DNA from: an uncultured Collinsella sp. | GTDB taxonomy: Bacteria; Actinomycetota; Coriobacteriia; Coriobacteriales; Coriobacteriaceae | NCBI GenBank assembly: GCA_934654775.1 | Contig: CAKUGR010000015.1 | Span: 1 to 47,298, forward strand | Direction of reading: 5' to 3' | DNA: 47,298 nucleotides | Part shown: positions 34,637 through 43,128 of the stretch, in pieces | How positions within the stretch are numbered: position 1 is the stretch's first letter | Layout of the letters: every line of letters starts with the position of its first letter | Notes under the pieces: model-generated | What the model was told of the DNA's origin: nothing | Seen by the model: the letters and a program-made list of their open reading frames with translations, nothing else | The model's database searches: none | Program-made: the position numbers and the translations under genes

Positions 34637-35848
34637 ATGCTGTCTGTCGACGAGCAAATGCGTATCATCACCTCGGGCGCAGCGCAGATCGTCCCCGAGG
34701 CCGACCTTCGCAAGAAGCTTGAAAAGGGCGAGCCCCTCAACATCAAGCTCGGCGTCGATCCCACCAGCCCCGACCTGCACCTGGGCCATGCCGTGCCCCT
34801 GCGCAAGATGCGTCAGTTCCAGGACCTGGGCCACAAGGTCACCCTCATCATCGGTAACGGCACCGCACTGATCGGCGATCCTTCGGGCAAGAACTCCACC
34901 CGCCCGCAGCTTTCGCAGGAGCAGATCGAGGCCAACGCCGAGACCTACGTGAGCCAGGCCATGAAGATCCTGGATCCCGAGAAGACCACCATCGTGCACA
35001 ACGGCGACTGGATCCTGTCGATGGATCTGGCCGGCCTGCTGCAGGTGTGCTCCAAGTTCACCGTCGCCCGCATCCTCGAGCGCGACGACTTTACCAAGCG
35101 CTACCAGTCCCAGACGCCGATCGCCCTGCACGAGTTCCTGTACCCCGTGATGCAGGCCTTCGACTCCGTGCAGATCAAGGCCGACGTCGAGATGGGCGGC
35201 ACCGACCAGCTCTTCAACCTGCTCGCCGGCCGCGAGCTTATGGAGAAGATGGGCATGGAGCCGCAGATTGCGCTCACCATGCCGCTGCTCGAGGGCACCG
35301 ATGGCGTGCGCAAGATGTCCAAGTCCTACGGCAATTACATCGGCCTGACCGATGCTCCCAAGGATATGTTCGGTAAGACCATGTCCATCCCCGACGAGAT
35401 GATCGGCAAGTACTATCGTCTGGCCAGCTCGCTCACTCCGGCCGAGGTCGACAAGATCGACGCCGCCCTGGCCGACGGCTCTGCCGACCCCTATGAGCTC
35501 AAGCGCGCCCTGGGCCGCGACCTGTGCGACACCTATCATGGTGCTGGTGCCGGTGACGAGGCTCAGGCCGAGTTCGACCGCGTGTTCAAGGAGGGCCAGC
35601 TTGCCGATTTCCCCGAGAAGCACGTTGAACTGACCGTTAACGATGAGGGCCAGATCTACCTCGCAGGCCTGCTTAAGGACCTGGGCCTTTCGGCCAGCGC
35701 CGGCCAGGCCCGTCGCGATATCGACGGCGGCGGCGTCAAGATCAACGGCGAGGCGGTGGCTCCCAAGAGCTACAACATCGACCCGAGTGCCCTCAAGCTG
35801 GGCGACACCCTCTCCGTAGGCAAACGCAAGGGCTTTAAATTGGTCTAA
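34637..35848 (+). CDS. tyrS: Tyrosyl-tRNA synthetase
   Basis: A 403-aa class I synthetase. The HIGH-type motif is HLGHA (about residues 48-52) and KMSKS is intact (VRKMSKSYGNYIG). An S4-like RNA-binding domain ends the protein (GQARRDIDGGGVKINGEAV). The layout is the TyrZ-like bacterial form. AAAGGAGG precedes the ATG. The 97-bp leader is too short for a T-box; only a small AGCACC...GGTGCT hairpin is seen. Confidence 0.97.
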   Translation: MLSVDEQMRIITSGAAQIVPEADLRKKLEKGEPLNIKLGVDPTSPDLHLGHAVPLRKMRQFQDLGHKVTLIIGNGTALIGDPSGKNSTRPQLSQEQIEANAETYVSQAMKILDPEKTTIVHNGDWILSMDLAGLLQVCSKFTVARILERDDFTKRYQSQTPIALHEFLYPVMQAFDSVQIKADVEMGGTDQLFNLLAGRELMEKMGMEPQIALTMPLLEGTDGVRKMSKSYGNYIGLTDAPKDMFGKTMSIPDEMIGKYYRLASSLTPAEVDKIDAALADGSADPYELKRALGRDLCDTYHGAGAGDEAQAEFDRVFKEGQLADFPEKHVELTVNDEGQIYLAGLLKDLGLSASAGQARRDIDGGGVKINGEAVAPKSYNIDPSALKLGDTLSVGKRKGFKLV

Positions 35849-35875
35849 CGAGCAAGTTGACCTCACAAGTGCAGC

Positions 35876-35912
35876 AAGGCCGCAGCCGGGATTCCCGACT
35901 GCGGCCTTTTTT
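35876..35912 (+). terminator. Terminator of tyrS
   Basis: AAGGCCGCAG (35876-35885) pairs with CTGCGGCCTT (35899-35908), with an inner CGGG/CCCG extension, then TTTT. Confidence 0.92.
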
Positions 35913-36070
35913 GGTTACGATGATCCCTTGGGGACGGAGGGATCATTTGGCGGTGCCGTTAAACGGAAGGGGCGTTAGCGGGACCTTCTTTTGGGCATAC
36001 AATTGCTATTGGCTTGCTGCGGTGAAGGTTTGTCCGCTCCGCAGCTATTTCTACAGTAAAAGGAGTATGT

Positions 36071-37891
36071 ATGTCCGTTGAGGTCATGAGGTCTGTGATC
36101 GATGCAGCCGAGGGCCGCGTGCCCGTCGATACGCTATTTACCAATGCGCAGATTGTCGACGTATATGGCCAGCGCGTGGCGCCAGGTAGCGTTGCCGTCA
36201 AGGATGGCGTAATCGTCGGCGTGCTCTACGACGGTCGCGACGATGCCGCCGGCACCTACGAGGCGACCGAGGTCATTGACTGCCAAGGTCGCTATATCGC
36301 CCCCGGCTTTATCGACGGGCATCTGCATATCGAGTCCTCGAACATCCGACCCGCCGAGTATGCGCGCATGGCGGCGACGCGCGGCACCACCACTGCCATT
36401 GCCGACAGCCACGAGATCGCCAACGTTTCCGGCCTGGACGGCCTGCGCTTTATGATCGAGGACGGCCGTCGCGCGCCCATTTCCATCAAGTACATGATGC
36501 CCTCGTGCGTGCCCGCGCTGCCCGATGAGCAGGCCGGCGCTGTGATTACCGCCGCTGATATGCAGGCGTTTTTTGCCGAGCATCCGGGCGATGTCTTTGG
36601 TCTGGGCGAAATGATGAACCTGCCGGGTGTCTTTATGGCCGACCCCGAGACCTGTGCTCGCATCGATGCTGCCAACCAGACGCCGTCCAAGCAGGTTGAT
36701 GGCCATGCGCCGCTCGTTGCCGGCAAGGACCTCAATGCTTATGCCGCGGTGGGCATTATCGCCGACCACGAGTCGACGATTCCCGAGGAGGCGCTCGATA
36801 AGCTGTCCCGCGGCATGTATGTGATGCTGCGCGAGGGTACGTGCAGCCACGACCTGGCAAACTTGTCGCCGATGCTGCTGGAGAACCCCGCCCGCGCCCG
36901 TCGCTGCTGCTTTGCGACCGACGACCGCGCTCCCTCCGATGCGCTTTCGACCGGTATGATCGACAATGCCTGCCGCGTGGCTATCGAGGCTGGTATTGAC
37001 CCCGTGGTTGCCATCTCTATGGCGTCCCTGTCCACGGCCGAGGCGTTTGGCCTGGACCACGGTTGCCGCGATCCACACGAGCTGCGTGGCGCCATCGCCC
37101 CGGGCAAGCGTGCCGACCTGCTGGTACTCAACGACCTGACGTTTGCCACAGCTCCGCATCGCGTGTATGCCTCCGGCGCGCTCGTGGCGCAGGACGGCAC
37201 CTTTGTGGGCGAGATTGCACCCGAGATGGCCGAGGTTGCGGCCCTTGCCGATGAGCTGCGCGCCTCCGTTAAGCTGCCGAAGCTTTCGCTCGACGTATTC
37301 GACTATGCCTTTAAGCCGGGCGAAGCCGTGATCGACGTGGTGCCGGGTAAGGCCATCACGGGCATGGCTCGCCCCGAGAATGCCGAGGACTTGCGTCGCA
37401 TTATGCTGATTGAGCGCCATGGCCGCGGCGTGTCGCTGCAGGCCGAGGGCGCCGACGGTGATGGCCCTGCGGGCCTGGGTCTTGTTGGCAAGCACATTGG
37501 TCGCGGCTGGGTGCGCGGTTTTACCATCACCGGTGGCGCTATCGCCTCGACGATCGGCCACGACTCGCACAACGTGTGCGTGGTGGGCGACAACGCGGCC
37601 GATATGATGGCTGCCGTCGAGGCTGTTGGCCAGGGCGGCCACGTGCTGGTACGCGATGGTGAGGTCGTAGCGCGCATTCCGCTGGCGCTCGGTGGCCTGA
37701 TGAGCGAGGGCACGGCCGAGGATGTCGCCGCGCAACACGACGACTTTATGGTCAAGGCGCGCGCGATGGGTATTGAGCCGCCACTCGACCCCATCATGGG
37801 CATCATCTTCCTGCCCCTGCCGGTGATTCCGACGCTCCGCATCCGCCCCGAGGGCATGTTCGATGTCACTACCTTCACCTACGCCGACTAG
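36071..37891 (+). CDS. ade: Adenine deaminase
   Basis: A 606-aa amidohydrolase of the bacterial Ade type. It deaminates adenine to hypoxanthine. Landmarks are APGFIDGHLHIESSNI (metal-binding His pair), ADSHEIANVSGLDG, LGEMMNLPGV, DGHAPLV and the end region with PLPVIPTLRIRPEG. AAAGGAG precedes the ATG. It would feed hypoxanthine and xanthine into the purine-breakdown route of the first cluster. No purine riboswitch is visible upstream. Confidence 0.95.
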   Translation: MSVEVMRSVIDAAEGRVPVDTLFTNAQIVDVYGQRVAPGSVAVKDGVIVGVLYDGRDDAAGTYEATEVIDCQGRYIAPGFIDGHLHIESSNIRPAEYARMAATRGTTTAIADSHEIANVSGLDGLRFMIEDGRRAPISIKYMMPSCVPALPDEQAGAVITAADMQAFFAEHPGDVFGLGEMMNLPGVFMADPETCARIDAANQTPSKQVDGHAPLVAGKDLNAYAAVGIIADHESTIPEEALDKLSRGMYVMLREGTCSHDLANLSPMLLENPARARRCCFATDDRAPSDALSTGMIDNACRVAIEAGIDPVVAISMASLSTAEAFGLDHGCRDPHELRGAIAPGKRADLLVLNDLTFATAPHRVYASGALVAQDGTFVGEIAPEMAEVAALADELRASVKLPKLSLDVFDYAFKPGEAVIDVVPGKAITGMARPENAEDLRRIMLIERHGRGVSLQAEGADGDGPAGLGLVGKHIGRGWVRGFTITGGAIASTIGHDSHNVCVVGDNAADMMAAVEAVGQGGHVLVRDGEVVARIPLALGGLMSEGTAEDVAAQHDDFMVKARAMGIEPPLDPIMGIIFLPLPVIPTLRIRPEGMFDVTTFTYAD

Positions 37892-37921
37892 TCATTGGGG
37901 ACGTTCTTAAACGACTAGCCA
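37889..37921. repeat. REP-like repeat after ade
   Basis: TAGTCATTGGGGACGTTCTTAAA begins at the ade stop codon itself and is exactly repeated, inverted, at 39001-39023. CGACTAGCCA at 37912-37921 recurs in direct orientation at 38991-39000. The remaining gap to 38030 holds only a short hairpin (GCGACA...TGTCGC, 37925-37946). Confidence 0.8.
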
Positions 37922-38030
37922 CCTGCGACACTCTTTGACTTGTCGCCTGACGCCGCGACCGTGAGTCCTCTGGCACGCGTGAGCTATTTGCCAGGCCTAT
38001 GTAACGTTTATGACTGCGGGGTCTTATTTG

Positions 38031-38092
38031 AGCTCCCTTTGGGTACGTTGGAATCGGATACACGTTCGATTCCATCAAGCCCGAAGGGAGCT
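38031..38092 (+). promoter_or_regulatory. Nested hairpin burying the ribosome site of the HAD gene
   Basis: AGCTCCCTT (38031-38039) pairs perfectly with AAGGGAGCT (38084-38092). The ribosome site AAGGGAG (38084-38090), 7 nt before the ATG at 38098, is fully inside this stem. A second perfect stem, TGGAATCG (38049-38056) with CGATTCCA (38067-38074), is nested within. The structure would block initiation unless opened. A terminator reading (TTTT follows) is also possible. Confidence 0.6.
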
Positions 38093-38097
38093 TTTCT

Positions 38098-38892
38098 ATG
38101 TTTAAACTGATTGCATCCGATATGGACGGCACACTGCTTGACGAAAATGGCCAGGTGCCGCCCGAGACATACGAACTGATTCTGGCGCTACGTGACCGTG
38201 GCGTGCATTTTGCCGCATCGTCAGGTCGCCGCTACGATCGCCTGTGTGAGTTCTTTGCGCCAGTTCGCGACAAGATGGACTTTGTCGCAGCTAACGGTGC
38301 CCAGGTCTACGCCGACGGCAGGATGGTAGACCGTGAGGTGTATTCGCACCTGGCGATTCGAAAGCTCGCCCAGGCCGTCGCGACGTTTCCCAATCTGCAT
38401 CTTGCACTCTTTGACCGAGCCAAGTCCTTTTTGCTCGATGACGAGAGCAAGTTCGTGCGTGAGGTCGATAAGGACCTTCCCAATGCCGAGCGTATTTGGG
38501 AGCTTCCCGATCCCAGCGTAAATATCATCAAAGCGAGTATCTTTTGCGACGACGGTGCCGTTATGGACAGTGCGTACGTGCTACAGCGCGAACTCGGTCA
38601 GCTCTTTACCTTTGCGCCTTCGGGCAACGCGTGGATCGATGCCATGCAGCCCGGTGTGTCGAAGGCCTCGGGTATTGCACAGCTCGCGGAGCATTATGGC
38701 ATTGGGCGCGATGAGGTCATGGCGTTTGGCGACTCGATGAACGACTACGAGATCATTCGCTTTGTCGGCACGGGCTGCGCGATGGAAAATGCACGCCCCG
38801 CGCTCAAGGCGGTGGCCGATCGCGTGGTGGGTCGTAACCGCGACCACGCCGTCCAGCAGGAGCTCCGCCGCGTGCTGAAGAGCCTCTGCTAG
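38098..38892 (+). CDS. Cof-type HAD-IIB phosphatase
   Basis: A 264-aa protein. The nucleophile motif is DMDGTLLDENG (D8, D10), followed by AASSGRRYDRL and the C-terminal metal motif FGDSMNDYEII. The cap domain is of the IIB class. Such enzymes dephosphorylate sugar phosphates, FMN or similar compounds; the substrate cannot be predicted. It converges with a paralogue at 39031-39873. Its mRNA leader can fold over the ribosome site. Confidence 0.9.
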   Translation: MFKLIASDMDGTLLDENGQVPPETYELILALRDRGVHFAASSGRRYDRLCEFFAPVRDKMDFVAANGAQVYADGRMVDREVYSHLAIRKLAQAVATFPNLHLALFDRAKSFLLDDESKFVREVDKDLPNAERIWELPDPSVNIIKASIFCDDGAVMDSAYVLQRELGQLFTFAPSGNAWIDAMQPGVSKASGIAQLAEHYGIGRDEVMAFGDSMNDYEIIRFVGTGCAMENARPALKAVADRVVGRNRDHAVQQELRRVLKSLC

Positions 38893-38898
38893 ACCGGT

Positions 38899-39023
38899 AG
38901 TTAGGGACATTCCTTATGCGCCGGCAGTTGGGGACAGACTTAAGTGAGTGAAACCACTCATTGGGGACAGACTTAAATGAGTGCCGCCAGCGACTAGCCA
39001 TTTAAGAACGTCCCCAATGACTA
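38899..39023. repeat. REP-like repeat cluster between convergent HAD genes
   Basis: TTGGGGACAGACTTAA occurs at 38928-38943 and 38961-38976, each near CACTCA/TGAGTG palindromes (38955-38983), and a degenerate TTAGGGACATTCCTTA lies at 38901. An inverted copy of the repeat at the end of ade closes the cluster at 39001-39023. GGGGACAG/GGGGACGTTCTT cores resemble repeats linked to RAYT transposases; no such transposase gene is in the window. Confidence 0.8.
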
Positions 39024-39030
39024 CCAATGA

Positions 39031-39873
39031 CTAGGCGAGTGCGGCCATGATGGTGCGGGCGACGCCGTCGTGGTCGTTGTCGAACTCGGTGATGGCGTCG
39101 GCCGCCTCGCGGTCCTCGGGTTCGGCGTTGATCATAGCCATGCCGTGGCCTGCTGCCTGCAGCATGGGAATGTCGTTGATGTTGTCACCGAACGCCCAGG
39201 CGTCAGCGAGAGGCTCGCCCAGATGCCCACATAGCCAAGCCAATGCCGTTCCCTTGGTGGCTCCCTCGCCCATGACCTCGATATTCATGGCGTACGAACG
39301 CGTGACCTCGATCCCGCCGAGCGTATCGAGCGCCGCGGCGATGGCGTCGCGGTCGGACGGATCGTGCCAGTACATAGCGATGCGTTCGAGCACCTCGACT
39401 TCGTCGATTTTGCTGTCGATATCCATGTCGATCGGCGTGCGCGTGCGCTTGAGCGAAGCCGCAATGTGGGGGTCTCCGCCGCAGAATTCGTCCAGGCGCG
39501 TGTAGAGCGAGCGGGGGAGGAAGCACTGCCCGTCCGCGAAGATATCGAAGGTCACATCGTGGCCGGCGGCAATGCTATGGATGCGGTGGGCGATGGCGCG
39601 GTCGAGCGGTCGGCTCAAAATGCGCGTAGCACGTGAGGCATCGGTGGGTGTACCGTCGTCGAGCTGCCAGACGCTGGCACCGTTGGCGCAGACCGCGTAG
39701 TGTACGGCGGGGTGGGCGAGGATAGGCTCAAAGATGCCCGACAGCGGGCGCCCCGTGCAGGGCACAAACTCAATGCCGCGGCGCGCAAGCTCGTCGAGCA
39801 TCGTCCAGGTGGCGTCGCTCATCTGCTTATCGCTCGTCAGCAGCGTTCCATCCATATCGGAAAACACAATCAT
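39031..39873 (-). CDS. Cof-type HAD-IIB phosphatase
   Basis: A 280-aa protein with AAAGGG before the ATG. FSDMDGTLLTSDK (D6, D8), PCTGRPLSGI and FGDNINDIPML are the HAD motifs. The same family as the convergent 38098 gene, but similarity outside motifs is limited, so it is an old paralogue or independent member. Substrate unknown. Confidence 0.9.
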   Translation of the reverse strand: MIVFSDMDGTLLTSDKQMSDATWTMLDELARRGIEFVPCTGRPLSGIFEPILAHPAVHYAVCANGASVWQLDDGTPTDASRATRILSRPLDRAIAHRIHSIAAGHDVTFDIFADGQCFLPRSLYTRLDEFCGGDPHIAASLKRTRTPIDMDIDSKIDEVEVLERIAMYWHDPSDRDAIAAALDTLGGIEVTRSYAMNIEVMGEGATKGTALAWLCGHLGEPLADAWAFGDNINDIPMLQAAGHGMAMINAEPEDREAADAITEFDNDHDGVARTIMAALA

Positions 39874-39896
39874 TCGATGCAGCCCTTTCTACTGGC

Positions 39897-39937
39897 ATAA
39901 AAAGCGTGGCCGAGGGCGGTGATGCCCTGGCCACGCT
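39897..39937 (-). terminator. Terminator of citrate synthase
   Basis: Perfect 9-bp stem AGCGTGGCC (39903-39911) with GGCCACGCT (39929-39937), with an inner GGGC/GCCC pair, followed on the minus strand by TTTTTAT. Confidence 0.88.
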
Positions 39938-39960
39938 CGGGTTCTATAACAGTCCGCGTC

Positions 39961-41379
39961 CTAGCGATCGGCGAGCGGCTTGTACTCCAGCGGCTCGATA
40001 ACCGGGCGATACGCGGGACGGATGATGCGGTGCGCGCAGAAGAGCTCTTCCATGCGGTGCGCCGACCAGCCGGCCATGCGGGCGACGGCGAACAGCGGCG
40101 TAAAGAGCGTCTCGGGCACGCCGAGCATCTTGTAGATAAAGCCCGTGTACAGGTCGATGTTGGCGCAGATGGGCTTGGTCATGCCGTGGTCGCGCATCAC
40201 CTGCGGGGCCAGGCGCTCGATGCGCTCGATGAGCGCGAACTCCTCGCCCAGGTCCTTCTTGGCGGCAAGCGTGCGCGCGTAACGGCGGCACACCTCGGCA
40301 CGCGGATCGCTCAGCGTGTAGACGGCGTGGCCCATGCCGTAGATGAGACCCGTGCCGTCGAAGGCCTGCTTGTCGAGGATCTTGCCCAGGTAGGTTGCGA
40401 CCTCGTCCTCGTCCTCCCAATTGGAGACATGCGCACGGATGTCCTCGTGCATGGACACGACCTTGGCGTTGGCGCCGCCGTGGCGCGGACCCTTGAGCGA
40501 GCCGATGGCCGCGGCATAGGCGGAATACGGGTCGGTGGCCGAGGAGGACAGCACGCGGCAGGCAAATGTGGAGTTGTTGCCGCCGCCGTGCTCAGCATGC
40601 AGCATGAGCATCACGTCGAGCAGCATGGCTTCGTCGCGGGTGAATGCCATGCCGCCGCGCAACACCTGCAGGATGGTCTCGGCGGTGGAGAGGCCGGGTG
40701 TGGGGTGCGGCACGTGCACCTCGGAGCCGCGGAGCTTGGCGACCGAGGCCATGTGTGCGAAGGCGGCGATGCGGGGGAGACGGGCGAGCATGGAGATGGC
40801 TACGTCGATCTCATGCTCGGGCGTAATCACGTCGGGCTCGGCGTCGAAGGCGTAGAGCAGCAACACGGCACGCTGAAGCACGTTCATGATGCTCGACGAC
40901 ACCGTGGTCATGGGGAACTCTTTGACGTACTCGTCGCTCAGATGCCTAAAAGCGCCCAGACGTCCGCAAAAACCGTCGAGTTCTTCCTTGGTGGGCAGAG
41001 AGCCCGTAATGAGCAGATAGGCGACCTCTTCGTAGCCATAGCGATCCTCGGCCTGGGCGTTGTTGACCAGGTCCTCGATGCTATAGCCGCGCAGCGTAAG
41101 CTTGCCCTGGTCGGGCACGACTTTGCCGTCGACCTTGTTGTAGCCGTGCACATCCGAGATGCGGGTAAGGCCCGCGACCACGCCCGAGCCGTCGGCATTG
41201 CGCAGGCCGCGCTTGACGTTGTGCTCTACGAACAGGCCCTCGTCGTACGGGGCGGTCGGCAGGCCGTGGTAGAGGTTTTCGCTTTCGGGCGAAATCTGAC
41301 GGCTCGCCTCGTAATCCAGAACCAGGCGGCTCAGGTGATCGTCGAAGCGGTAGTAGATTTTCTTGGCGTCGTAGGCCAT
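39961..41379 (-). CDS. gltA: Citrate synthase
   Basis: A 472-aa protein with GAGAGGAG before the ATG. The active-site histidines are in LHAEHGGGNNS and YGMGHAVYTLSDPRA; the C-terminal acidic site is in FAVARMAGWSAHRMEEL. VISMHEDI-like and SLKGPRHGGANAKV blocks are present. An N-terminal extension of about 40 residues precedes the core. It condenses acetyl-CoA and oxaloacetate; in an anaerobe it probably serves glutamate synthesis. The ACT gene is upstream on the same strand, 77 bp away, so they may be co-transcribed. Confidence 0.94.
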   Translation of the reverse strand: MAYDAKKIYYRFDDHLSRLVLDYEASRQISPESENLYHGLPTAPYDEGLFVEHNVKRGLRNADGSGVVAGLTRISDVHGYNKVDGKVVPDQGKLTLRGYSIEDLVNNAQAEDRYGYEEVAYLLITGSLPTKEELDGFCGRLGAFRHLSDEYVKEFPMTTVSSSIMNVLQRAVLLLYAFDAEPDVITPEHEIDVAISMLARLPRIAAFAHMASVAKLRGSEVHVPHPTPGLSTAETILQVLRGGMAFTRDEAMLLDVMLMLHAEHGGGNNSTFACRVLSSSATDPYSAYAAAIGSLKGPRHGGANAKVVSMHEDIRAHVSNWEDEDEVATYLGKILDKQAFDGTGLIYGMGHAVYTLSDPRAEVCRRYARTLAAKKDLGEEFALIERIERLAPQVMRDHGMTKPICANIDLYTGFIYKMLGVPETLFTPLFAVARMAGWSAHRMEELFCAHRIIRPAYRPVIEPLEYKPLADR

Positions 41380-41456
41380 GCGCGCTCCTCTCCGGTCCGC
41401 TTTGGGGCCGCGCGCTTGGACGATATGACGTCAAGCTGCCCCGAGCGGCTTGTTCG

Positions 41457-41744
41457 CTACAGGCGGTACATAAAGTTAAAGACGTCCTCGCGCTGGATGG
41501 ATACGTTGACGCCCGAAAGCTCGCCGGCCTCGGCAAGGGCCTTCTGCAGCTCAGCGAAGTCGAGCTTGGACTCGGCGGTGTCGGCCAGCATGGTCATGGT
41601 GAAGATGTCCTCGATAATGGACTGCGTAATGTCGCGGATGTCGACGTTGACCTCGCCCAGAACGCGGGTGACGCCGGCGACGATGCCGGGGCGGTTCTTG
41701 CCAAGGACGGTGATGACGATACGGGAGGACGAGATCTCGGCCAT
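41457..41744 (-). CDS. ACT domain protein (UPF0237 family)
   Basis: A 95-aa protein with GAAAGGG upstream. IVITVLGKNRPGIVAGVTRVLGEVNVDIRDITQSI is the amino-acid-binding ACT core, followed by a second beta strand and NFMYRL. The family is a stand-alone regulator thought to sense an amino acid. It leads the citrate synthase transcript. A 23-bp palindrome covers its putative -10. Confidence 0.9.
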   Translation of the reverse strand: MAEISSSRIVITVLGKNRPGIVAGVTRVLGEVNVDIRDITQSIIEDIFTMTMLADTAESKLDFAELQKALAEAGELSGVNVSIQREDVFNFMYRL

Positions 41745-41791
41745 GGGAAACCCTTTCGCGTGGTTGCGGCGCGCGCGGGACGCTCCGCTAC

Positions 41792-41814
41792 GGTACAGTG
41801 TTCATCATTGTACC
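41792..41814. promoter_or_regulatory. 23-bp palindrome over the ACT gene promoter
   Basis: GGTACAGTG (41792-41800), 5 bp, CATTGTACC (41806-41814): 9-bp arms with one mismatch. On the minus strand it contains TACAAT, a good -10. The site is well placed for a repressor controlling the ACT and citrate synthase genes. Confidence 0.5.
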
Positions 41815-42141
41815 TGTCTGGCGCCAAAAGGGGTGTGCTTACTGCGGCGTTACACGTCTGCAACATGAGCGTAAGGGGGAAGGCCGTACGGGGAAGAGCC
41901 GTCTGGCGCGTGTCCGGCTCGTGTTGGGTTGATTTCCGATCTCAGCCGAACACATTGAGCGGACAGGCCGTTCCCGCAGTCAGCCGAACGCCTCCGACGG
42001 CTGATTCCGAACTGGAAGCGGAGGGCATCCCCGCCCTTCGGTAGGGGATACCGCTCCGCGGCGCATGCCGCGGGCGGCGCCCCTATCGGACCACCGTGAC
42101 CTCAGTTGGGATGGGCCCAGCACTGCCGCGTACTCGGTGAG
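41815..42141. other. Gene-free stretch with hairpins, island edge
   Basis: No coding signal. CAGCCGAAC occurs twice (41944 and 41981), and a strong imperfect hairpin runs from 42018 to 42059 (GCGGAG...ATCCCC / GGGGAT...CTCCGC), followed by CGCGGC-GCAT-GCCGCG. The GCGGAGCGGTAT arm resembles the arm of the 118-bp element at 6768. This stretch divides the housekeeping genes from the integrase-bearing region. No tRNA or clear attachment core could be identified. Confidence 0.5.
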
Positions 42142-42867
42142 CTAGAGCCAACTGTTCGTCTTCACGTCGCGTATGGCGATATTTCGGTCGTCCGGCTCGG
42201 TGATGCCGTAGCCGAACGCCTGGAGCGTCTCGATGGACTCCTGGATCCTCTGTTGGAACATGGGACCCGGATCGACCCTCGGCCCGAGGTGCCCGCGCCA
42301 AAGGCACGGCGTGGCGCGCAGCATGTTATGGATTTTGGAGATGGGCTCGATGTCGGCGTAGACGTTGAGCGTCGCCATGGCGTCCTTGTGGCCGAGGATC
42401 GATTGGAGCGCCTTGATATCGCCGCCTTGGCGGATCCACTGCGTTGCGAACGTGTGGCGAAGGCCGTGGAACGTGATCAGCTCGTCGTTGGTGCCCATGA
42501 GGCCGTTGGTCTCCGAGAACGTCTTGAACGCCCTGCGGATATAGCTTGTCGTCGCGAAGGTCGCGCCCGGCTCCGACAGGATGTAGCAGTCCCCGATCTC
42601 GACCGCCCCGGTAAGGCCGCGCAAGCGCAGCTTTCCGCAGTCGATCTCGTGGGTCTCCTTCAGGAAGGGGAGTAGACCGACCGGGTCGATGGGGATACCC
42701 CTGGCGTCATGGGTCTTGGTGTCCTTGATGAACGAACCCATTCCCTTCGCGTACGCCACCGAGTGTCTGATCGAGATCAGGCCCGTCTCGAAATCCACAT
42801 CGCACCACCGAAGGCCGCAGACCTCGCCGATTCGCATCCCCGTGTGCAGGGCGAGTACGACCGCCCT
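42142..42867 (-). pseudogene. Truncated tyrosine recombinase (integrase) remnant
   Basis: The frame reads RAVVLALHTGMRIGEVCGLRW right after the stop codon of the upstream HTH gene, in the same frame. All catalytic residues remain: Arg in TGMRIGE, HGLRHTF (HxxR), LGHK and the tyrosine in LNVYAD. The N-terminal arm-binding and core-binding domains are missing (a phage integrase is normally about 370-400 aa), so the recombinase should be inactive. A start at ATG 42837 is possible, giving 231 aa. The junction suggests a deletion fused the HTH gene end to the middle of an integrase gene. Confidence 0.8.
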
Positions 42868-43119
42868 CTAATCCTCGGCGGACCAATCGAGTCCGAACTC
42901 CTTTCGGGCATCCTCTTCGCTCATGACTTCGAGAAGGTCTCCGGGTTGGCAACGAAGGGCGAGGCATAGCTGCTCGAGTGTGTTGAAGCGAATGCCGCGA
43001 ATATGCCCTTTTTTAATACGGGACAGGTTCACGGGCGTGGTTCCAATCCTTTCGGCAAGTTCGTTCGAGGAAATCTTTCGCTCGGCCATGATCTTGTCGA
43101 GGCGAACAATTACGGGCAT
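42868..43119 (-). CDS. YozG-like Cro/CI helix-turn-helix protein
   Basis: An 83-aa protein with TAAGGAAA upstream. It has a small XRE fold (RKISSNELAERIGTTPVNLSRIKKG) and the strand LEQLCLALRCQPGDLLEV typical of the YozG/YdaS group. It follows the DUF2975 gene by 9 bp, the usual pairing. It probably represses this operon through the palindrome at 43679-43697. Its last residues (LDWSAED) sit right on the integrase junction, so its C-terminus may be altered. Confidence 0.88.
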   Translation of the reverse strand: MPVIVRLDKIMAERKISSNELAERIGTTPVNLSRIKKGHIRGIRFNTLEQLCLALRCQPGDLLEVMSEEDARKEFGLDWSAED

Positions 43120-43128
43120 GGCGTTTCC

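Noticed and set aside
35913..36070. Purine riboswitch upstream of adenine deaminase
   Set aside because: The conserved three-way junction bases and kissing loops of the purine aptamer are not seen.
39919..41868. A 649-codon plus-strand frame across citrate synthase
   Set aside because: It is the reverse shadow of gltA and the ACT gene, which have clear motifs and ribosome sites.
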